Assembly: GCA_001970955.1 (NCBI GenBank)
Contig: MPUH01000472.1
Coordinates: forward strand, 1 to 51,905
From: Stentor coeruleus
Lineage: Eukaryota > Ciliophora > Heterotrichea > Heterotrichida > Stentoridae
DNA length: 51,905 nt
Direction of reading: 5' to 3'
This document shows positions 10,247 to 19,571 of this stretch, piece by piece. Numbering within the stretch: the stretch's first letter is position 1; every line of letters begins with the position of its first letter. The translations under genes and the position numbers were made by a program. The notes under the pieces are model-generated. The model did not search any database and was not told where the DNA came from. It saw nothing but the letters and a program-made list of their open reading frames with translations.

Positions 10247-11716
10247 CTAAACTACATGAATATTTCTCACTATAGAAACTACCTTTGAGTTTAAGTTGAA
10301 TCTATACAAATTCATATCACCCAAAATAAAGTAAAGATAATCTTCATTTCTTATTGTATAACTTTGGATAAATTTGTCTGGAAGCCCTACTGCTGATTTA
10401 AGTAGTACAAAATTAGTGCAATCCTTTGTTGTACTTTCATGAAGTTTATTATTTTCAAATATAAAAACTTTCCCCTTTCCTTTACACACAATTTTATGAC
10501 AGTTAGGTGTAAATGATCCAACATAAATATAATTATTATTTTTGATATTATATTTAAATGCTGATGATAAATGAAATCCACTAATAATGATATGCTTGTC
10601 AATAACCAAACTTAAATTGTGATGAGAAACTGCAGGAAGAGATGCTATTTCGTTCCATGTATCTGAAACTAAATTGTATTTTCCAGATTCTCCATGCAAT
10701 TTATTATTGCAACCACCAAAAACATAAATATTTCGCTTGTATAAAGAGCATGCGGCTAATTGATTCAGCTTCCAAGATGCTTTTTTTTCATAAGTTTTGT
10801 TTTCTGCATCGAATATGTAAGTAGAATCTAAATACACTTTTTCATTATATCCTGAATAATAGAAAAATTTATTCTTGCTTATCTTGCAATAAGATGCATT
10901 TGATGATAATTTTTGAGGTAAGTTAAAAATATATGCTGAATCTACTTGAGCTGTAACATTAACTGTCACCATGGTCATGGTGTTATATTGAAAGTACCAT
11001 ATTTTTGTATCATTTGAATTTTCAATGCATTCATCTTCATAGTTTAATCCTAAATAACTCTGTGTATCCAATAAATTATCATAATTTTTTTTGAGGTTTA
11101 TTTCATGGTCCTCAAACCTTTTCTGTGATTCTTCAGTAATTTTTGTTATATTAAATATTTCATTATTAATACCGCGAAAATTATCCCGAAGTTCACTGAT
11201 TTCTTCTTTGAGACCTTTTATTTTAAGCTCTAAATCATTCTTCATACACCCAATATCCAAATTTTCAATAAAAGCAACTTCTTTTTCTTGAAGTTTTTGA
11301 CAAATATTTTCTGGACTCCTTGAATATTTTATTATAAATTTTTCGCATTCTCTTTCATCTTGATTATTACAAAATTTTTTCTTAATTTTAAGAGCTTCTA
11401 TGACTTTCATGATCAAAAGCTCTTTACGTCTTAAATATTCAAAATTAAATTTCGCTTGTTCAATGATTTTTTTTATGCAATCATTAACTTTTTTATTGAT
11501 ATTGTCTCTTATTGACTTTAATTTGCTTAATGATAATTTGCATTGAGTAATAAAGATTTTTCTATTCCCAAAATTCTTTTTGATTTTATGGTTGTATCCT
11601 TCAGAAATATGAAGAGAAAGATGATCTTCACAGAATATAGTTTCTTTATCTGAACAAAAACAAATGAATTCTGGACTATTTAAGCATTGAGGATAAAAGC
11701 ATAGGTTAATATTCAT
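10247..11716 (-). CDS. B-box-like / coiled-coil / kelch-repeat protein
   Basis: 489 residues with the same plan as the convergent neighbour at 8757-10073. The Cys/His cluster is at residues 6-44 (C6, C11, C19, C21, C29, H32, H36, H43), followed by a long Lys/Glu-rich coiled coil (about 50-225, with ELKIKGLKEEISELRDNF near 165) and a C-terminal kelch-like propeller (about 235-489, with IYVFGGCNNKLHGESGKYN and IIISGFHLS). The coiled coil is longer than in the neighbour. The pair look like diverged members of one family with opposite orientation. The ATG at 11714-11716 immediately precedes the zinc cluster. No specific orthologue is recognised; a scaffold or ubiquitin-related adaptor role is inference only. 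Confidence 0.75.
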   Translation of the reverse strand: MNINLCFYPQCLNSPEFICFCSDKETIFCEDHLSLHISEGYNHKIKKNFGNRKIFITQCKLSLSKLKSIRDNINKKVNDCIKKIIEQAKFNFEYLRRKELLIMKVIEALKIKKKFCNNQDERECEKFIIKYSRSPENICQKLQEKEVAFIENLDIGCMKNDLELKIKGLKEEISELRDNFRGINNEIFNITKITEESQKRFEDHEINLKKNYDNLLDTQSYLGLNYEDECIENSNDTKIWYFQYNTMTMVTVNVTAQVDSAYIFNLPQKLSSNASYCKISKNKFFYYSGYNEKVYLDSTYIFDAENKTYEKKASWKLNQLAACSLYKRNIYVFGGCNNKLHGESGKYNLVSDTWNEIASLPAVSHHNLSLVIDKHIIISGFHLSSAFKYNIKNNNYIYVGSFTPNCHKIVCKGKGKVFIFENNKLHESTTKDCTNFVLLKSAVGLPDKFIQSYTIRNEDYLYFILGDMNLYRFNLNSKVVSIVRNIHVV

Positions 11717-12515
11717 ATAATATAAAATAAGAAAGACTAGGCCCCCCCTTTTTTAGATATTTTATAAGATTTATATATTGTTATTAGGATATTTGAAGTT
11801 GATTGTAAAGAAGCATATAAATATAATATTTAATAATACAGAAAGATGATTTTGAATTCAATTTTAGAACGTATATCAAATATTTTTATAGAGTTATGAT
11901 CTATTTGCTAAAGTGAAAAATAAATTAGGAAAATATTAAGATTTTGTAGGTGCATATAGTAGCAGTTAATAAAAGTAATGCATATAGTTTTACAAATTTA
12001 CTGAGAATTTAATTAAAGCATAAACCAAAATTTCAAGTTATTACTTAGATCTGAGCTTTAATTCATAATAACAGTAATATTAAACCTGAATAATTCAACA
12101 AGTATTTTTTTCAACTATTTAGCTTATCCCTAAATCACTTCAACCCAAACTTCCTCTAAAATCAAAACCCAATCCTATTTCAACAAAAATTTCACCCATA
12201 ATAAAATTAAAAACTAAATAATTAAAATCTTCTCAATAAAACCTCCACACATTTTCCAATACCCATTCTCTAAATTCAGCCTATCCTCTACCTACTTGTC
12301 ATAAAACTCTCAAAAACTCTAAAAATATATCTTAACCCCTAAACCCTAAAAAATAAACCTTAATCCTCTTTAAAAAACTCACTAATCCCTGCATCATAAC
12401 CACTATAATCCTAAAATCTAATCTTAACACCCATTTCTCATCTTATAAAAAAACCCCTAAACCTTTCTCTATCTAATTTATATAATCATATATAATTCAA
12501 AATAATAAATAAATT
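11717..12515. promoter_or_regulatory. Divergent intergenic region with C/G skew switch
   Basis: This lies between divergent starts (kelch gene on minus, RBR ligase on plus). The half next to the minus gene is G-richer on the plus strand. Positions 12121-12480 contain 102 C and only 4 G (hand count), immediately before the plus-strand ATG. A run of seven C lies at 11742-11748, unusual in this AT-rich setting. Both promoters must lie here; no defined element is recognised. Confidence 0.5.
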
Positions 12516-13841
12516 ATGAACTCTAGGCTTTTAGTCGACAATTTTATATTAGAAGATGATATAATATTAGATACACCTCAAGCAACCCCAAGTCCAATTT
12601 CAACTCATACAACCATAGTACAATCTCTTAGCGATATGGGTTTTAACTCAGATTTCATTGAAATCGCCATTGCCTATACAGGTTCCTACAACATCGATAA
12701 GCTGTTATCTTTTTTAATAAAAGGTGATCAAGGCTGGGAGCATGATTTCATTCGTAATTTCCAAATAGCAAACGAAATCAACCGTTGTGAACTTTGTAAA
12801 GACATCTACGAAGAACATTATAATTTCAACACTTTACCTCCAGTAAGTAACACTAAACATCATGAAGAAATAAAACTAAGCCAAGAACGTGCTTCATTAA
12901 AATTATCATTAAAAGACTCAGAAATCGATGATTCAATAATCTGCTTAATTTGTTTTGATTTATTGACAAATAAATGGGTACTTCCATCTTGTGGTCATCA
13001 CGATTTTTGTAAATCATGTTTTATTCATCATGTTGAAGCTCATATAAAAGATTCAAAAGTACAACATATACATTGTCCTGGGAATAGTTGTATGGCTGAA
13101 TTTACTGATGATGATATAAAAAGTTTAGTATCAGAAGAATATTATACTAAATATTTAAAATTTAAAGAACGTGCTGAGTTAATAAGTGATCCTATGGTTA
13201 AATGGTGTACACAACCAAATTGTGAAGGTTGGGTTAGAGGTAAAGTAAATGATTTAAAAAAAGAATGTCCTAAATGTGGATTTGAGTTATGTTTTAAATG
13301 TGGTAAAACTTGGCATCCAAAGAAATCATGTGATCAAATTATTGATGAAGACTATGAACTATGGGCGAAAGGAAGGGAAATACAATTATGTCCTAAATGT
13401 AAACATAAAATAGAGAAAATTGATGGATGTAATCATATGAATTGTGCAGCATGTGGCTATAATTGGTGCTGGCTTTGTAGAGGACATTATACATCAAATC
13501 ATTTTAATCAATTAAATCCTTTAGGATGCCCGAATTTACAATCAGGATATCATACAAGACAAGAATGGCCTATGTGGAAAATATATCTTGCTAGATGTAA
13601 AGGAATATGTATTTGGTTTTTAATTTTTGTTTTATTGCCTGTGATTTTATTATTTGGTCCTGCTTTTCATGCTGTTAGGAGTTTTCATAGGGATAGTTAT
13701 GGAAGAAGTATTTTGAATTTATTGATTTATGATTTAGTTATTTTTATTGCTGTTACGATTATAACTCCACCAGGATATGCTGTTGCTATACCAGTGTTTA
13801 TAATATACGCGCTTTTCAAATGTTGTAAAAGAAAATTCTGA
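12516..13841 (+). CDS. RBR (RING-IBR-RING) E3 ubiquitin ligase with C-terminal membrane anchor
   Basis: 441 residues. A UBA-like helix bundle lies at ~33-70 (SLSDMGF). RING1 is at ~143-192 (CLICF...CGHHDFCKSC...CPGNSC). IBR is at ~211-272 (WCTQPNCEGW...CPKCGFELCFKCGKTWH). RING2 is at ~292-325 (CPKCKHKIEKIDGCNHMNCAACG), where C310 in NHMNC is the expected catalytic cysteine that forms the ubiquitin thioester. Two hydrophobic segments (~360-384 and ~399-434) suggest tail anchoring, as in RNF19/RNF144-type ligases. RBR enzymes take ubiquitin from an E2 onto this cysteine, then onto substrate. It ends with TGA, showing TGA is a stop here. A possible unspliced 15-nt intron lies at 12754-12768 between UBA and RING1. 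Confidence 0.92.
   Translation: MNSRLLVDNFILEDDIILDTPQATPSPISTHTTIVQSLSDMGFNSDFIEIAIAYTGSYNIDKLLSFLIKGDQGWEHDFIRNFQIANEINRCELCKDIYEEHYNFNTLPPVSNTKHHEEIKLSQERASLKLSLKDSEIDDSIICLICFDLLTNKWVLPSCGHHDFCKSCFIHHVEAHIKDSKVQHIHCPGNSCMAEFTDDDIKSLVSEEYYTKYLKFKERAELISDPMVKWCTQPNCEGWVRGKVNDLKKECPKCGFELCFKCGKTWHPKKSCDQIIDEDYELWAKGREIQLCPKCKHKIEKIDGCNHMNCAACGYNWCWLCRGHYTSNHFNQLNPLGCPNLQSGYHTRQEWPMWKIYLARCKGICIWFLIFVLLPVILLFGPAFHAVRSFHRDSYGRSILNLLIYDLVIFIAVTIITPPGYAVAIPVFIIYALFKCCKRKF
12754..12768 (+). other. Candidate in-frame 15-nt intron (undecided)
   Basis: GTAATTTCCAAATAG has the length, GTAA start, A at position 10 and TAG end of the proven introns, but C rather than T at position 9. It is phase 1 and stop-free, so retention adds five residues (RNFQI) without breaking the frame. 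It lies in a non-conserved linker, so homology cannot decide. Confidence 0.4.
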
Positions 13842-13927
13842 TGTTTTTAAAATAAATTTATATTATTATCATCCAAAATATTTTTATTTAAATAAAACTA
13901 CATCTAAACTTATTGTAATAACCTTTA

Positions 13928-15331
13928 TTACTTATTAGGACGTTTTTCATTTTGACAATCCCAGCTTTTCGCAGAATTAAACAGCGTCAAAGCATTTTCC
14001 AAGGCTTTTTTCCCTTGCTGTATCAGTCCTGGGGGTATTTTTTGTCCTGGACAAAGTCCTTTAAGTTGCATTATAGTCTCTTCTTCTTCTCTTATAGTCT
14101 TAAACATCTTAAGCATTCTTGACATCGCTTTAACTTTTCTTCTCATCCTTTGCCCTTTATTATCTTTTATCTCTTCTTCTAATTCTTTAACTTTTCCTCC
14201 AACTACTTCAGTAGTCAATGGGCTCATTGGTAAACATATTTGTGTTAAAACTTGCAAAATTTTTTCAATTACAAACGGAATACTCCATGAAAACAAGTCT
14301 TTATAATCTGGTAAAATATAAGGATGACCTGAATAACTGAATTGTTGTATATCCATGTTTACATCATCAAATCTTATAACTGCACCTTTGTTGTTATAAA
14401 CATCACAATAATTAGGAGCTGAAAAAATTGTGACGACAACTGGGAATTGGTCATCTCCATTCCAAGTATGCATTTTGTATCCTTCTAATTGCACTTCATG
14501 AGCTCTAATAATAGTCAAAAGTTTATTTCTTTTAAGAAACTCAGAAAGGGCTTTATTACCAAAGTAGTAACTACATCCTCTATTGTCATTGACTTGAAAT
14601 TTCTCATTTATCCCTCCAGTTGGATCATCAACAGGATCAGACCAAAGAATATCACAGATCAATCCAGTATTTGGAGGCTCAATATATCTATTAACCTTGT
14701 TGATATCTTCTAATTTACTGAGTTCGGGGCTTATTCCTCCATGAACAGCTAAGAATTTCTTATTAATCACACAACCTAAAGGTAAAAAACAAAAACTGTC
14801 ACAAATAGTTTCGTAAAATTCTAGGTCGTATTTATATAAACATTCCATTCTAAAATTGAAATGGCTCGTCATTTGTCTGCACTCATGATTTCCTCTAAGT
14901 AAAAATACGTTGTTTGGGAAATTGACCTTAAGAGAATATAGCAAAAGCACAGCTTCCACTGAGAAAAAGCCTCTATCAACATAATCACCAAGAAACAAAA
15001 ACTTATTCGGAGCTATATCACCAACCATTTCTAAGAGTTTTAAAAGGTCGTAGAACTGTCCGTGGATATCTCCAACAACAGTGACAGGGAATTTTAACTC
15101 AATTAAAGTTTTTTCTTTTTTGAGTGTTTCAATACATTGGATTATTATCCTTAAAGCATCTTCTTTAGCAACTTTTCCTTCTTTTTTTAGAAAGTTTCTT
15201 AGAAGAATATAATTCGGAGGTTTGTCTGTACCTTGAGGGAAAAGTAAGTCTGTTGATAATTCTCGATGAGGAGGAGGTTCAATATAAGGTAAGACCCTAT
15301 CATTGAGAGGGTCTGATAATGGTTCTACCAT
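13928..15331 (-). CDS. Calcineurin catalytic subunit A (PP2B Ser/Thr phosphatase)
   Basis: 467 residues from the ATG at 15331; the frame is open a further 13 codons upstream but has no ATG there. Metallophosphatase motifs are in order: GDIHG (87-91), GDYVDRG (115-121), GNHE (147-150), HGG (197-199) and SAPNYCDVYNN further on. Next comes the amphipathic calcineurin-B-binding helix (LFSWSIPFVIEKILQVL), a basic calmodulin-binding stretch (RRKVKAMSRMLKMFKTIREEE) and the LKGLCPG segment typical of the PP2B regulatory region. It dephosphorylates Ser/Thr targets when Ca2+/calmodulin displaces autoinhibition; in ciliates this links to ciliary and secretory Ca2+ signalling. The classic C-terminal autoinhibitory helix is not clearly recognisable. 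A CDPK lies about 9 kb away. Confidence 0.93.
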   Translation of the reverse strand: MVEPLSDPLNDRVLPYIEPPPHRELSTDLLFPQGTDKPPNYILLRNFLKKEGKVAKEDALRIIIQCIETLKKEKTLIELKFPVTVVGDIHGQFYDLLKLLEMVGDIAPNKFLFLGDYVDRGFFSVEAVLLLYSLKVNFPNNVFLLRGNHECRQMTSHFNFRMECLYKYDLEFYETICDSFCFLPLGCVINKKFLAVHGGISPELSKLEDINKVNRYIEPPNTGLICDILWSDPVDDPTGGINEKFQVNDNRGCSYYFGNKALSEFLKRNKLLTIIRAHEVQLEGYKMHTWNGDDQFPVVVTIFSAPNYCDVYNNKGAVIRFDDVNMDIQQFSYSGHPYILPDYKDLFSWSIPFVIEKILQVLTQICLPMSPLTTEVVGGKVKELEEEIKDNKGQRMRRKVKAMSRMLKMFKTIREEEETIMQLKGLCPGQKIPPGLIQQGKKALENALTLFNSAKSWDCQNEKRPNK

Positions 15332-15542
15332 TTTATTGTTCCTGAAATTGCCAAAGAAATTTATTAGCAAATATCAGTATTTTTATTTGGCAAATTAATC
15401 AATATAGCTTGATGATAATATTTTTTTCCTTTTTTGAAATTCAGTATGTTGAATTCGGGTTATTTTTTAAGATTTTGTATAATTTTAGATAGTTTTATAT
15501 GAGAGTTTATACTAAAAACTAGGCTTATATAAATTTGAGAAC

Positions 15543-15965
15543 TTAAGTATTGTAGTTGACGATTTTTCTAGCTTCTGAGTCTTCGGGTATTCTTTTCATA
15601 CGTCGTCCAAACCTTTCAGATTGCTTCCTTGCCCCTTCTTTAATTTTTTTTGTTTTCCTTTCTAATTGGGCTGATGCAACTTCATTGAAAATCTTTATCA
15701 CACCTTTTAAAGCTACCTTTCTTAAGCTTTTTTCTAATACAACATTTGTGTCTTTTTCATAGTTTTTCTTTTTTTCTTGTAACTTTTGGACTTTCTTATG
15801 TCTGAGTTCTTTTTTCCTTTTGATTTCTTCGGCTAACTTTTTTTCTGGGGTCTTGTATTTAAACAGTACTGGGGGTTGATTTTCAGGTATTTTTGTTGAG
15901 AGGATTTTACTAAACGCAGTGAAAAAAGAACGCACCTTTTCTTCTTGGGGTGCTTCGTCTTCCAT
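15543..15965 (-). CDS. RRP15-like ribosome biogenesis protein
   Basis: 140 residues, matching the Rrp15p family: an N-terminal F..AFSKIL segment followed by PVLFKYKTPEKK, a long Lys/Glu/Arg-rich helix (about 45-80), and the family signature LEKSLRKVALKGVIKIFNEV (78-97), corresponding to the ..LRKIATRGVVKLFNAV.. block in yeast and animals. Rrp15 is a nucleolar component of pre-60S particles needed for 27S pre-rRNA processing. This protein is shorter than the animal version (about 280 aa), lacking the acidic N-terminal extension, which is common in reduced protist forms. The ATG is at 15963-15965. The 3' end is 211 nt from the calcineurin start, and the upstream 161 nt to the PDE gene are strikingly G-poor on the plus strand. 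Confidence 0.78.
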   Translation of the reverse strand: MEDEAPQEEKVRSFFTAFSKILSTKIPENQPPVLFKYKTPEKKLAEEIKRKKELRHKKVQKLQEKKKNYEKDTNVVLEKSLRKVALKGVIKIFNEVASAQLERKTKKIKEGARKQSERFGRRMKRIPEDSEARKIVNYNT

Positions 15966-16126
15966 TAAATATATTACAAAATCTTACAAAAAAACCATAC
16001 TCTAATATCCCAAATCTCCACAAAAAAAGCCTAAAAATCTCATATTTCTAACATAAAACTCTTTCAAAATCCTAAACTCCACCCTAAATCATTAAAAAAA
16101 AGGCAAAATATCTATAGTATCTAATT

Positions 16127-18256
16127 TTACTCAGTAGAATTTCTGAAATCAGACCCCAAACTTTTAAGGGTCTTAAGCATGGGTGTATCGCCCATATCTA
16201 AACTTCCTGGTTTAGCCGTAAACACCCTCTTCCTCGTATGCGCATGTTCCCATTGACTCTGATTCCTCTTAAGTTCTTCAATACAATCCGAATCAATAAC
16301 CGTCGACGCTATATAATTATTCAACGACTCATAAATTGGTAAAACAATATTCTTAATAAATCCACTCTGTGATTTAGGAATATCAGTTTTTTCTCTATCA
16401 CAATACATACTCACAGCTAAACCTTTAGCTTTTTCTAAATCCCCTTGTAAAAAGAATTCTTCAATAACCAAATGGCTCCATTTTATATGCAAATCTCTTG
16501 ATTTTGCCGCATGACCAACATCTGCAGCTTTTATTGCGATTCTCATTATCTCAAGTCTATGTTCAGGTGTATCAATTGGTCTGTTTGGTGAACTGACAAT
16601 TTTTGCTTTGAGTTTACCAATAAGATCGAAATGTTTACTCATGTCTGTTGCTAAGATCATTTCTATAATCTGTAAACGTACAGCTATAAATACATCGTTT
16701 GATAAACCACCAAGGATATTAGCTCCAGGTTCTTGCATTATTTGGAAACTTAGTGAACTATGCATCATTTCTAATACGCTTAGATCGTTGTCTGTATATA
16801 AATTACATGTTAAAGCAAGACTATCACGACTGTTGACGAGAAAACGGTTTGTGAAACCTGGATGGCCAACATCGTGGCTTAGATTCGCGATGATACAAGC
16901 AAGGATTTCATAATCAGTCGCATTTTCAAAAAGAATCGATTGGTGAAGAATAAAAAGGAAAGAAGATAACACATCAGCAGCATGGGTCGAATTGTGATAT
17001 GGGTTAAGTTTATAGCTACTTTCAAGTTTCTCAAAGAATTTCTGACATGCTGATTCACTGATTTTAAATATTTCATCCAATCGATATTTCCCTATAGCAT
17101 ATTTTCCTAATGTTGTTGTAGGTTTATTTGCTGTGCATTCTGCAAGGAAAAAAATATCAAAATTCCAATTATTCCCAACTTGCCGAAGTACACCTAAAAG
17201 ATCTTCAACCTGATAACGTTTAGGTAATTCAAAAGTTTTGCGAAGTTCGCTTTTCAAAGATTCAGGTTGGGGTTTTTTATTATCCTTAACATATTCTTTC
17301 ATAAAAATTTTATCCTCAGCATCCATCCCAGCTGTAATTCCATCCATATCAACCTCATAAAGATTTGTTTTCGTCATAATTGCTTTTAATACCTTAGACA
17401 ATATATCAAATAATTCTTGCATATGCGCTTTATATCTAACACTTGTCAATATAAGTATATTAACTATCCCAAGAGCTTGTTGTATAGAAAAAGTTATACT
17501 TTCAATCTCAGTCATAGCTTCTTTATTCTTCCCTTGTATATCTGATGAGCATATTCCATACCTTTCTCTATATTCAAGTTCCAAATAGTAAAATTTCACA
17601 GTCTCAATTGTTGTACTGAATAATATTACAAAAAACTCAAGCAAAGTTAGTAATAAATCTTGTTCTGCAGGGATATGTAAGGCTAAATATATAAAGGAAA
17701 TCAGAAGATTTGTCATAAAAAAAGCTCTGAATGTGAAAAGTAATACAAATTTACTGGTGGCCTGGATTAGTAAGATACCGAAAATGCAGGAAAATGAACT
17801 AGATGTAGAGTTAAAAATCCAGATTTGGAGGAATTTGCTGTTTAATATAAGCGATATTGATATGGAGAAGTAGAAAAACTGAAGCATTTCAGGAAGGAGG
17901 ATGGATAATAGTTGTTTTTGTATGAGGAAGTATGAGAGATAAAAGCATATGCCTGAAATATTTAGGATTAGCAGCTGGAATGTTAGAGAGGAACTAAGTT
18001 CATATGAAAAAATGTACCCTAGACTGTAGATTATGAGGATGGCTAGGAGAGTTGTCAGGAAATAGTAATGGTTTTCAACTTTTGTTGTTTGGAAATTCTG
18101 AGATTTTGGGTATATTAAACTCATGATATATGAGTTTTCGGTGTTTTGGTCTTTGAATTGTAAGGAGAATTTGCGCAAGGTGTCTGTTTTTGGCTCGGTT
18201 TCGATAAGAATCCTGTCAGTTTGTGAGTCTCTTCCTGGCTCGGGGCTGGTTTTCAT
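16127..18256 (-). CDS. Membrane-bound class I cyclic nucleotide phosphodiesterase
   Basis: 709 residues. Residues ~63-225 contain about six hydrophobic segments, giving a polytopic N-terminal membrane domain. The C-terminal ~350 residues are a class I PDE domain. Metal- and substrate-binding histidines appear in YHNSTHAADVL (~420), IIANLSHDVGHPG (~458), the EMMHSSLSF segment (~495) and KAADVGHAAKSRDLH (~580). The enzyme hydrolyses cAMP and/or cGMP to 5'-nucleotides; specificity cannot be read from sequence. No GAF or REC domain is seen between membrane and catalytic parts. Six-TM PDEs are known in ciliates and apicomplexans, where cyclic nucleotides control ciliary beating and motility. The start is next to a G-rich plus-strand region typical of minus-strand promoters here. 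Confidence 0.92.
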   Translation of the reverse strand: MKTSPEPGRDSQTDRILIETEPKTDTLRKFSLQFKDQNTENSYIMSLIYPKSQNFQTTKVENHYYFLTTLLAILIIYSLGYIFSYELSSSLTFQLLILNISGICFYLSYFLIQKQLLSILLPEMLQFFYFSISISLILNSKFLQIWIFNSTSSSFSCIFGILLIQATSKFVLLFTFRAFFMTNLLISFIYLALHIPAEQDLLLTLLEFFVILFSTTIETVKFYYLELEYRERYGICSSDIQGKNKEAMTEIESITFSIQQALGIVNILILTSVRYKAHMQELFDILSKVLKAIMTKTNLYEVDMDGITAGMDAEDKIFMKEYVKDNKKPQPESLKSELRKTFELPKRYQVEDLLGVLRQVGNNWNFDIFFLAECTANKPTTTLGKYAIGKYRLDEIFKISESACQKFFEKLESSYKLNPYHNSTHAADVLSSFLFILHQSILFENATDYEILACIIANLSHDVGHPGFTNRFLVNSRDSLALTCNLYTDNDLSVLEMMHSSLSFQIMQEPGANILGGLSNDVFIAVRLQIIEMILATDMSKHFDLIGKLKAKIVSSPNRPIDTPEHRLEIMRIAIKAADVGHAAKSRDLHIKWSHLVIEEFFLQGDLEKAKGLAVSMYCDREKTDIPKSQSGFIKNIVLPIYESLNNYIASTVIDSDCIEELKRNQSQWEHAHTRKRVFTAKPGSLDMGDTPMLKTLKSLGSDFRNSTE

Positions 18257-18608
18257 AATTTATTAGTTTGGGAATGGGTGTTAGAGAAATTTGTGAGGAT
18301 GGATAGAGATGTTTTAAGAAATACAATAGAAGATTTAAAGTATGATAAGGTATTAAATTTATTATTGTATATAAAGTTTAGATATGGTTGAGTTAAGAGT
18401 GAGATGTTTTGATTATAGTTTATAAGTTTTTATATAAAAATGCATAATATAAAAATATATCATCACATAGCTTTGTAAATACTTGAATTAATAAACAAGT
18501 AATTTAATCTTAAGACAACATATTAATCCTAGGGCCTTTATAATAACCTATTTCTATACCCTAAAAATATTTTCTTTGGATAATCCATTAAATAATAAAT
18601 TCAAACAC
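18257..18608. promoter_or_regulatory. Divergent promoter region
   Basis: This lies between the PDE start (minus) and a coiled-coil gene start (plus). Plus-strand counts for 18301-18420 are 26 G and 1 C. Composition shifts toward C near 18510-18600, before the plus-strand ATG. Confidence 0.5.
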
Positions 18609-19304
18609 ATGTCAGAGCAGGACATCCAAGAAACTCTTGAACCCCTCGAAAGCGACATAAAAGCTCTCGTTGAAGGGGCGAAAATGTTTGAACAGCTAAA
18701 ATCCTTAACAAAACAAATTCCCAACCTCCTAAAACTTGAACAAACCATTTCAAACTACCAAAAAAAGTCCAAGGAACTCAAAAACCTTCTTAAAACCAAC
18801 AAAACCTTAATAAAATCAGTCAAAGACAATATGCAAAATTTTCCCAAACGTCTAGAAACCAAAATTAATGAATCAAAATCCTCATCAAATTCTGTTATAG
18901 AAGACTCTTCTATAAAAGAACTTATCGATGAAAAAAAACTTCTCATTTACTTCAAAGAAGAAGTTTGTCAAGTTGTAAAACATTTAGATAACAATATGAA
19001 AAAACAAAACAATGCAATGATATTTGATATAGAAACAACAAAAAAAGATGTTAAGAAATATAAAGGGCAAATAAATGGAGAGGAAATAAAAGATGAAGAA
19101 AAAGATAATGAGCAGGAAAAAAATCAAGAAAAAATAGAGAATAAAGAAATTGATCATAATGTGAAAGAAAAATTAACTAAACATGTTGAGGAAAATTTAC
19201 AAATTGCTATTAAGAAATGTGAACAATTAGGTGATGAGAAACTTTTTATGTTAGAAAAATATTGTGATGAGGTTGTAAAAGGGTTACAAAGTGAACATAA
19301 ATAA
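18609..19304 (+). CDS. Coiled-coil protein, unknown
   Basis: 231 residues from the first ATG at 18609. It is highly helical and Lys/Glu/Gln-rich: predicted coiled coil at about 8-75 and a second helical block at 95-140, then an acidic low-complexity stretch rich in K, E, D and Q around 160-185, and a final helix. No catalytic motif, signal peptide or membrane segment is visible. I do not recognise the family. It could be a ciliary or cytoskeletal structural protein, but nothing in the sequence proves it. The PDE is divergent upstream and a small basic protein follows 267 nt downstream on the same strand. Confidence 0.7.
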   Translation: MSEQDIQETLEPLESDIKALVEGAKMFEQLKSLTKQIPNLLKLEQTISNYQKKSKELKNLLKTNKTLIKSVKDNMQNFPKRLETKINESKSSSNSVIEDSSIKELIDEKKLLIYFKEEVCQVVKHLDNNMKKQNNAMIFDIETTKKDVKKYKGQINGEEIKDEEKDNEQEKNQEKIENKEIDHNVKEKLTKHVEENLQIAIKKCEQLGDEKLFMLEKYCDEVVKGLQSEHK

Positions 19305-19571
19305 AAGTTTAGATAGTAATCTTTTAAATAAGATAATAGGCTTTGATAATGTGGATGAAAAAGGTTAAAGGGTTTAAGGTTTAGAAAGGAAGAGGAATTT
19401 GAAGATTTAGAACTTGGGATAAGGATTTGGATGTTGTTGGGAAAATAAAGGATGATGATGATTGTTTGGGGAGATTTTGTATGAAATTGATCGGTTTGAT
19501 TAAAAGATGATGATTGGGATTAGCATTTTTGTAAGATGAAAAAAAGACCGCTTTGAAGATATAATATTTAA

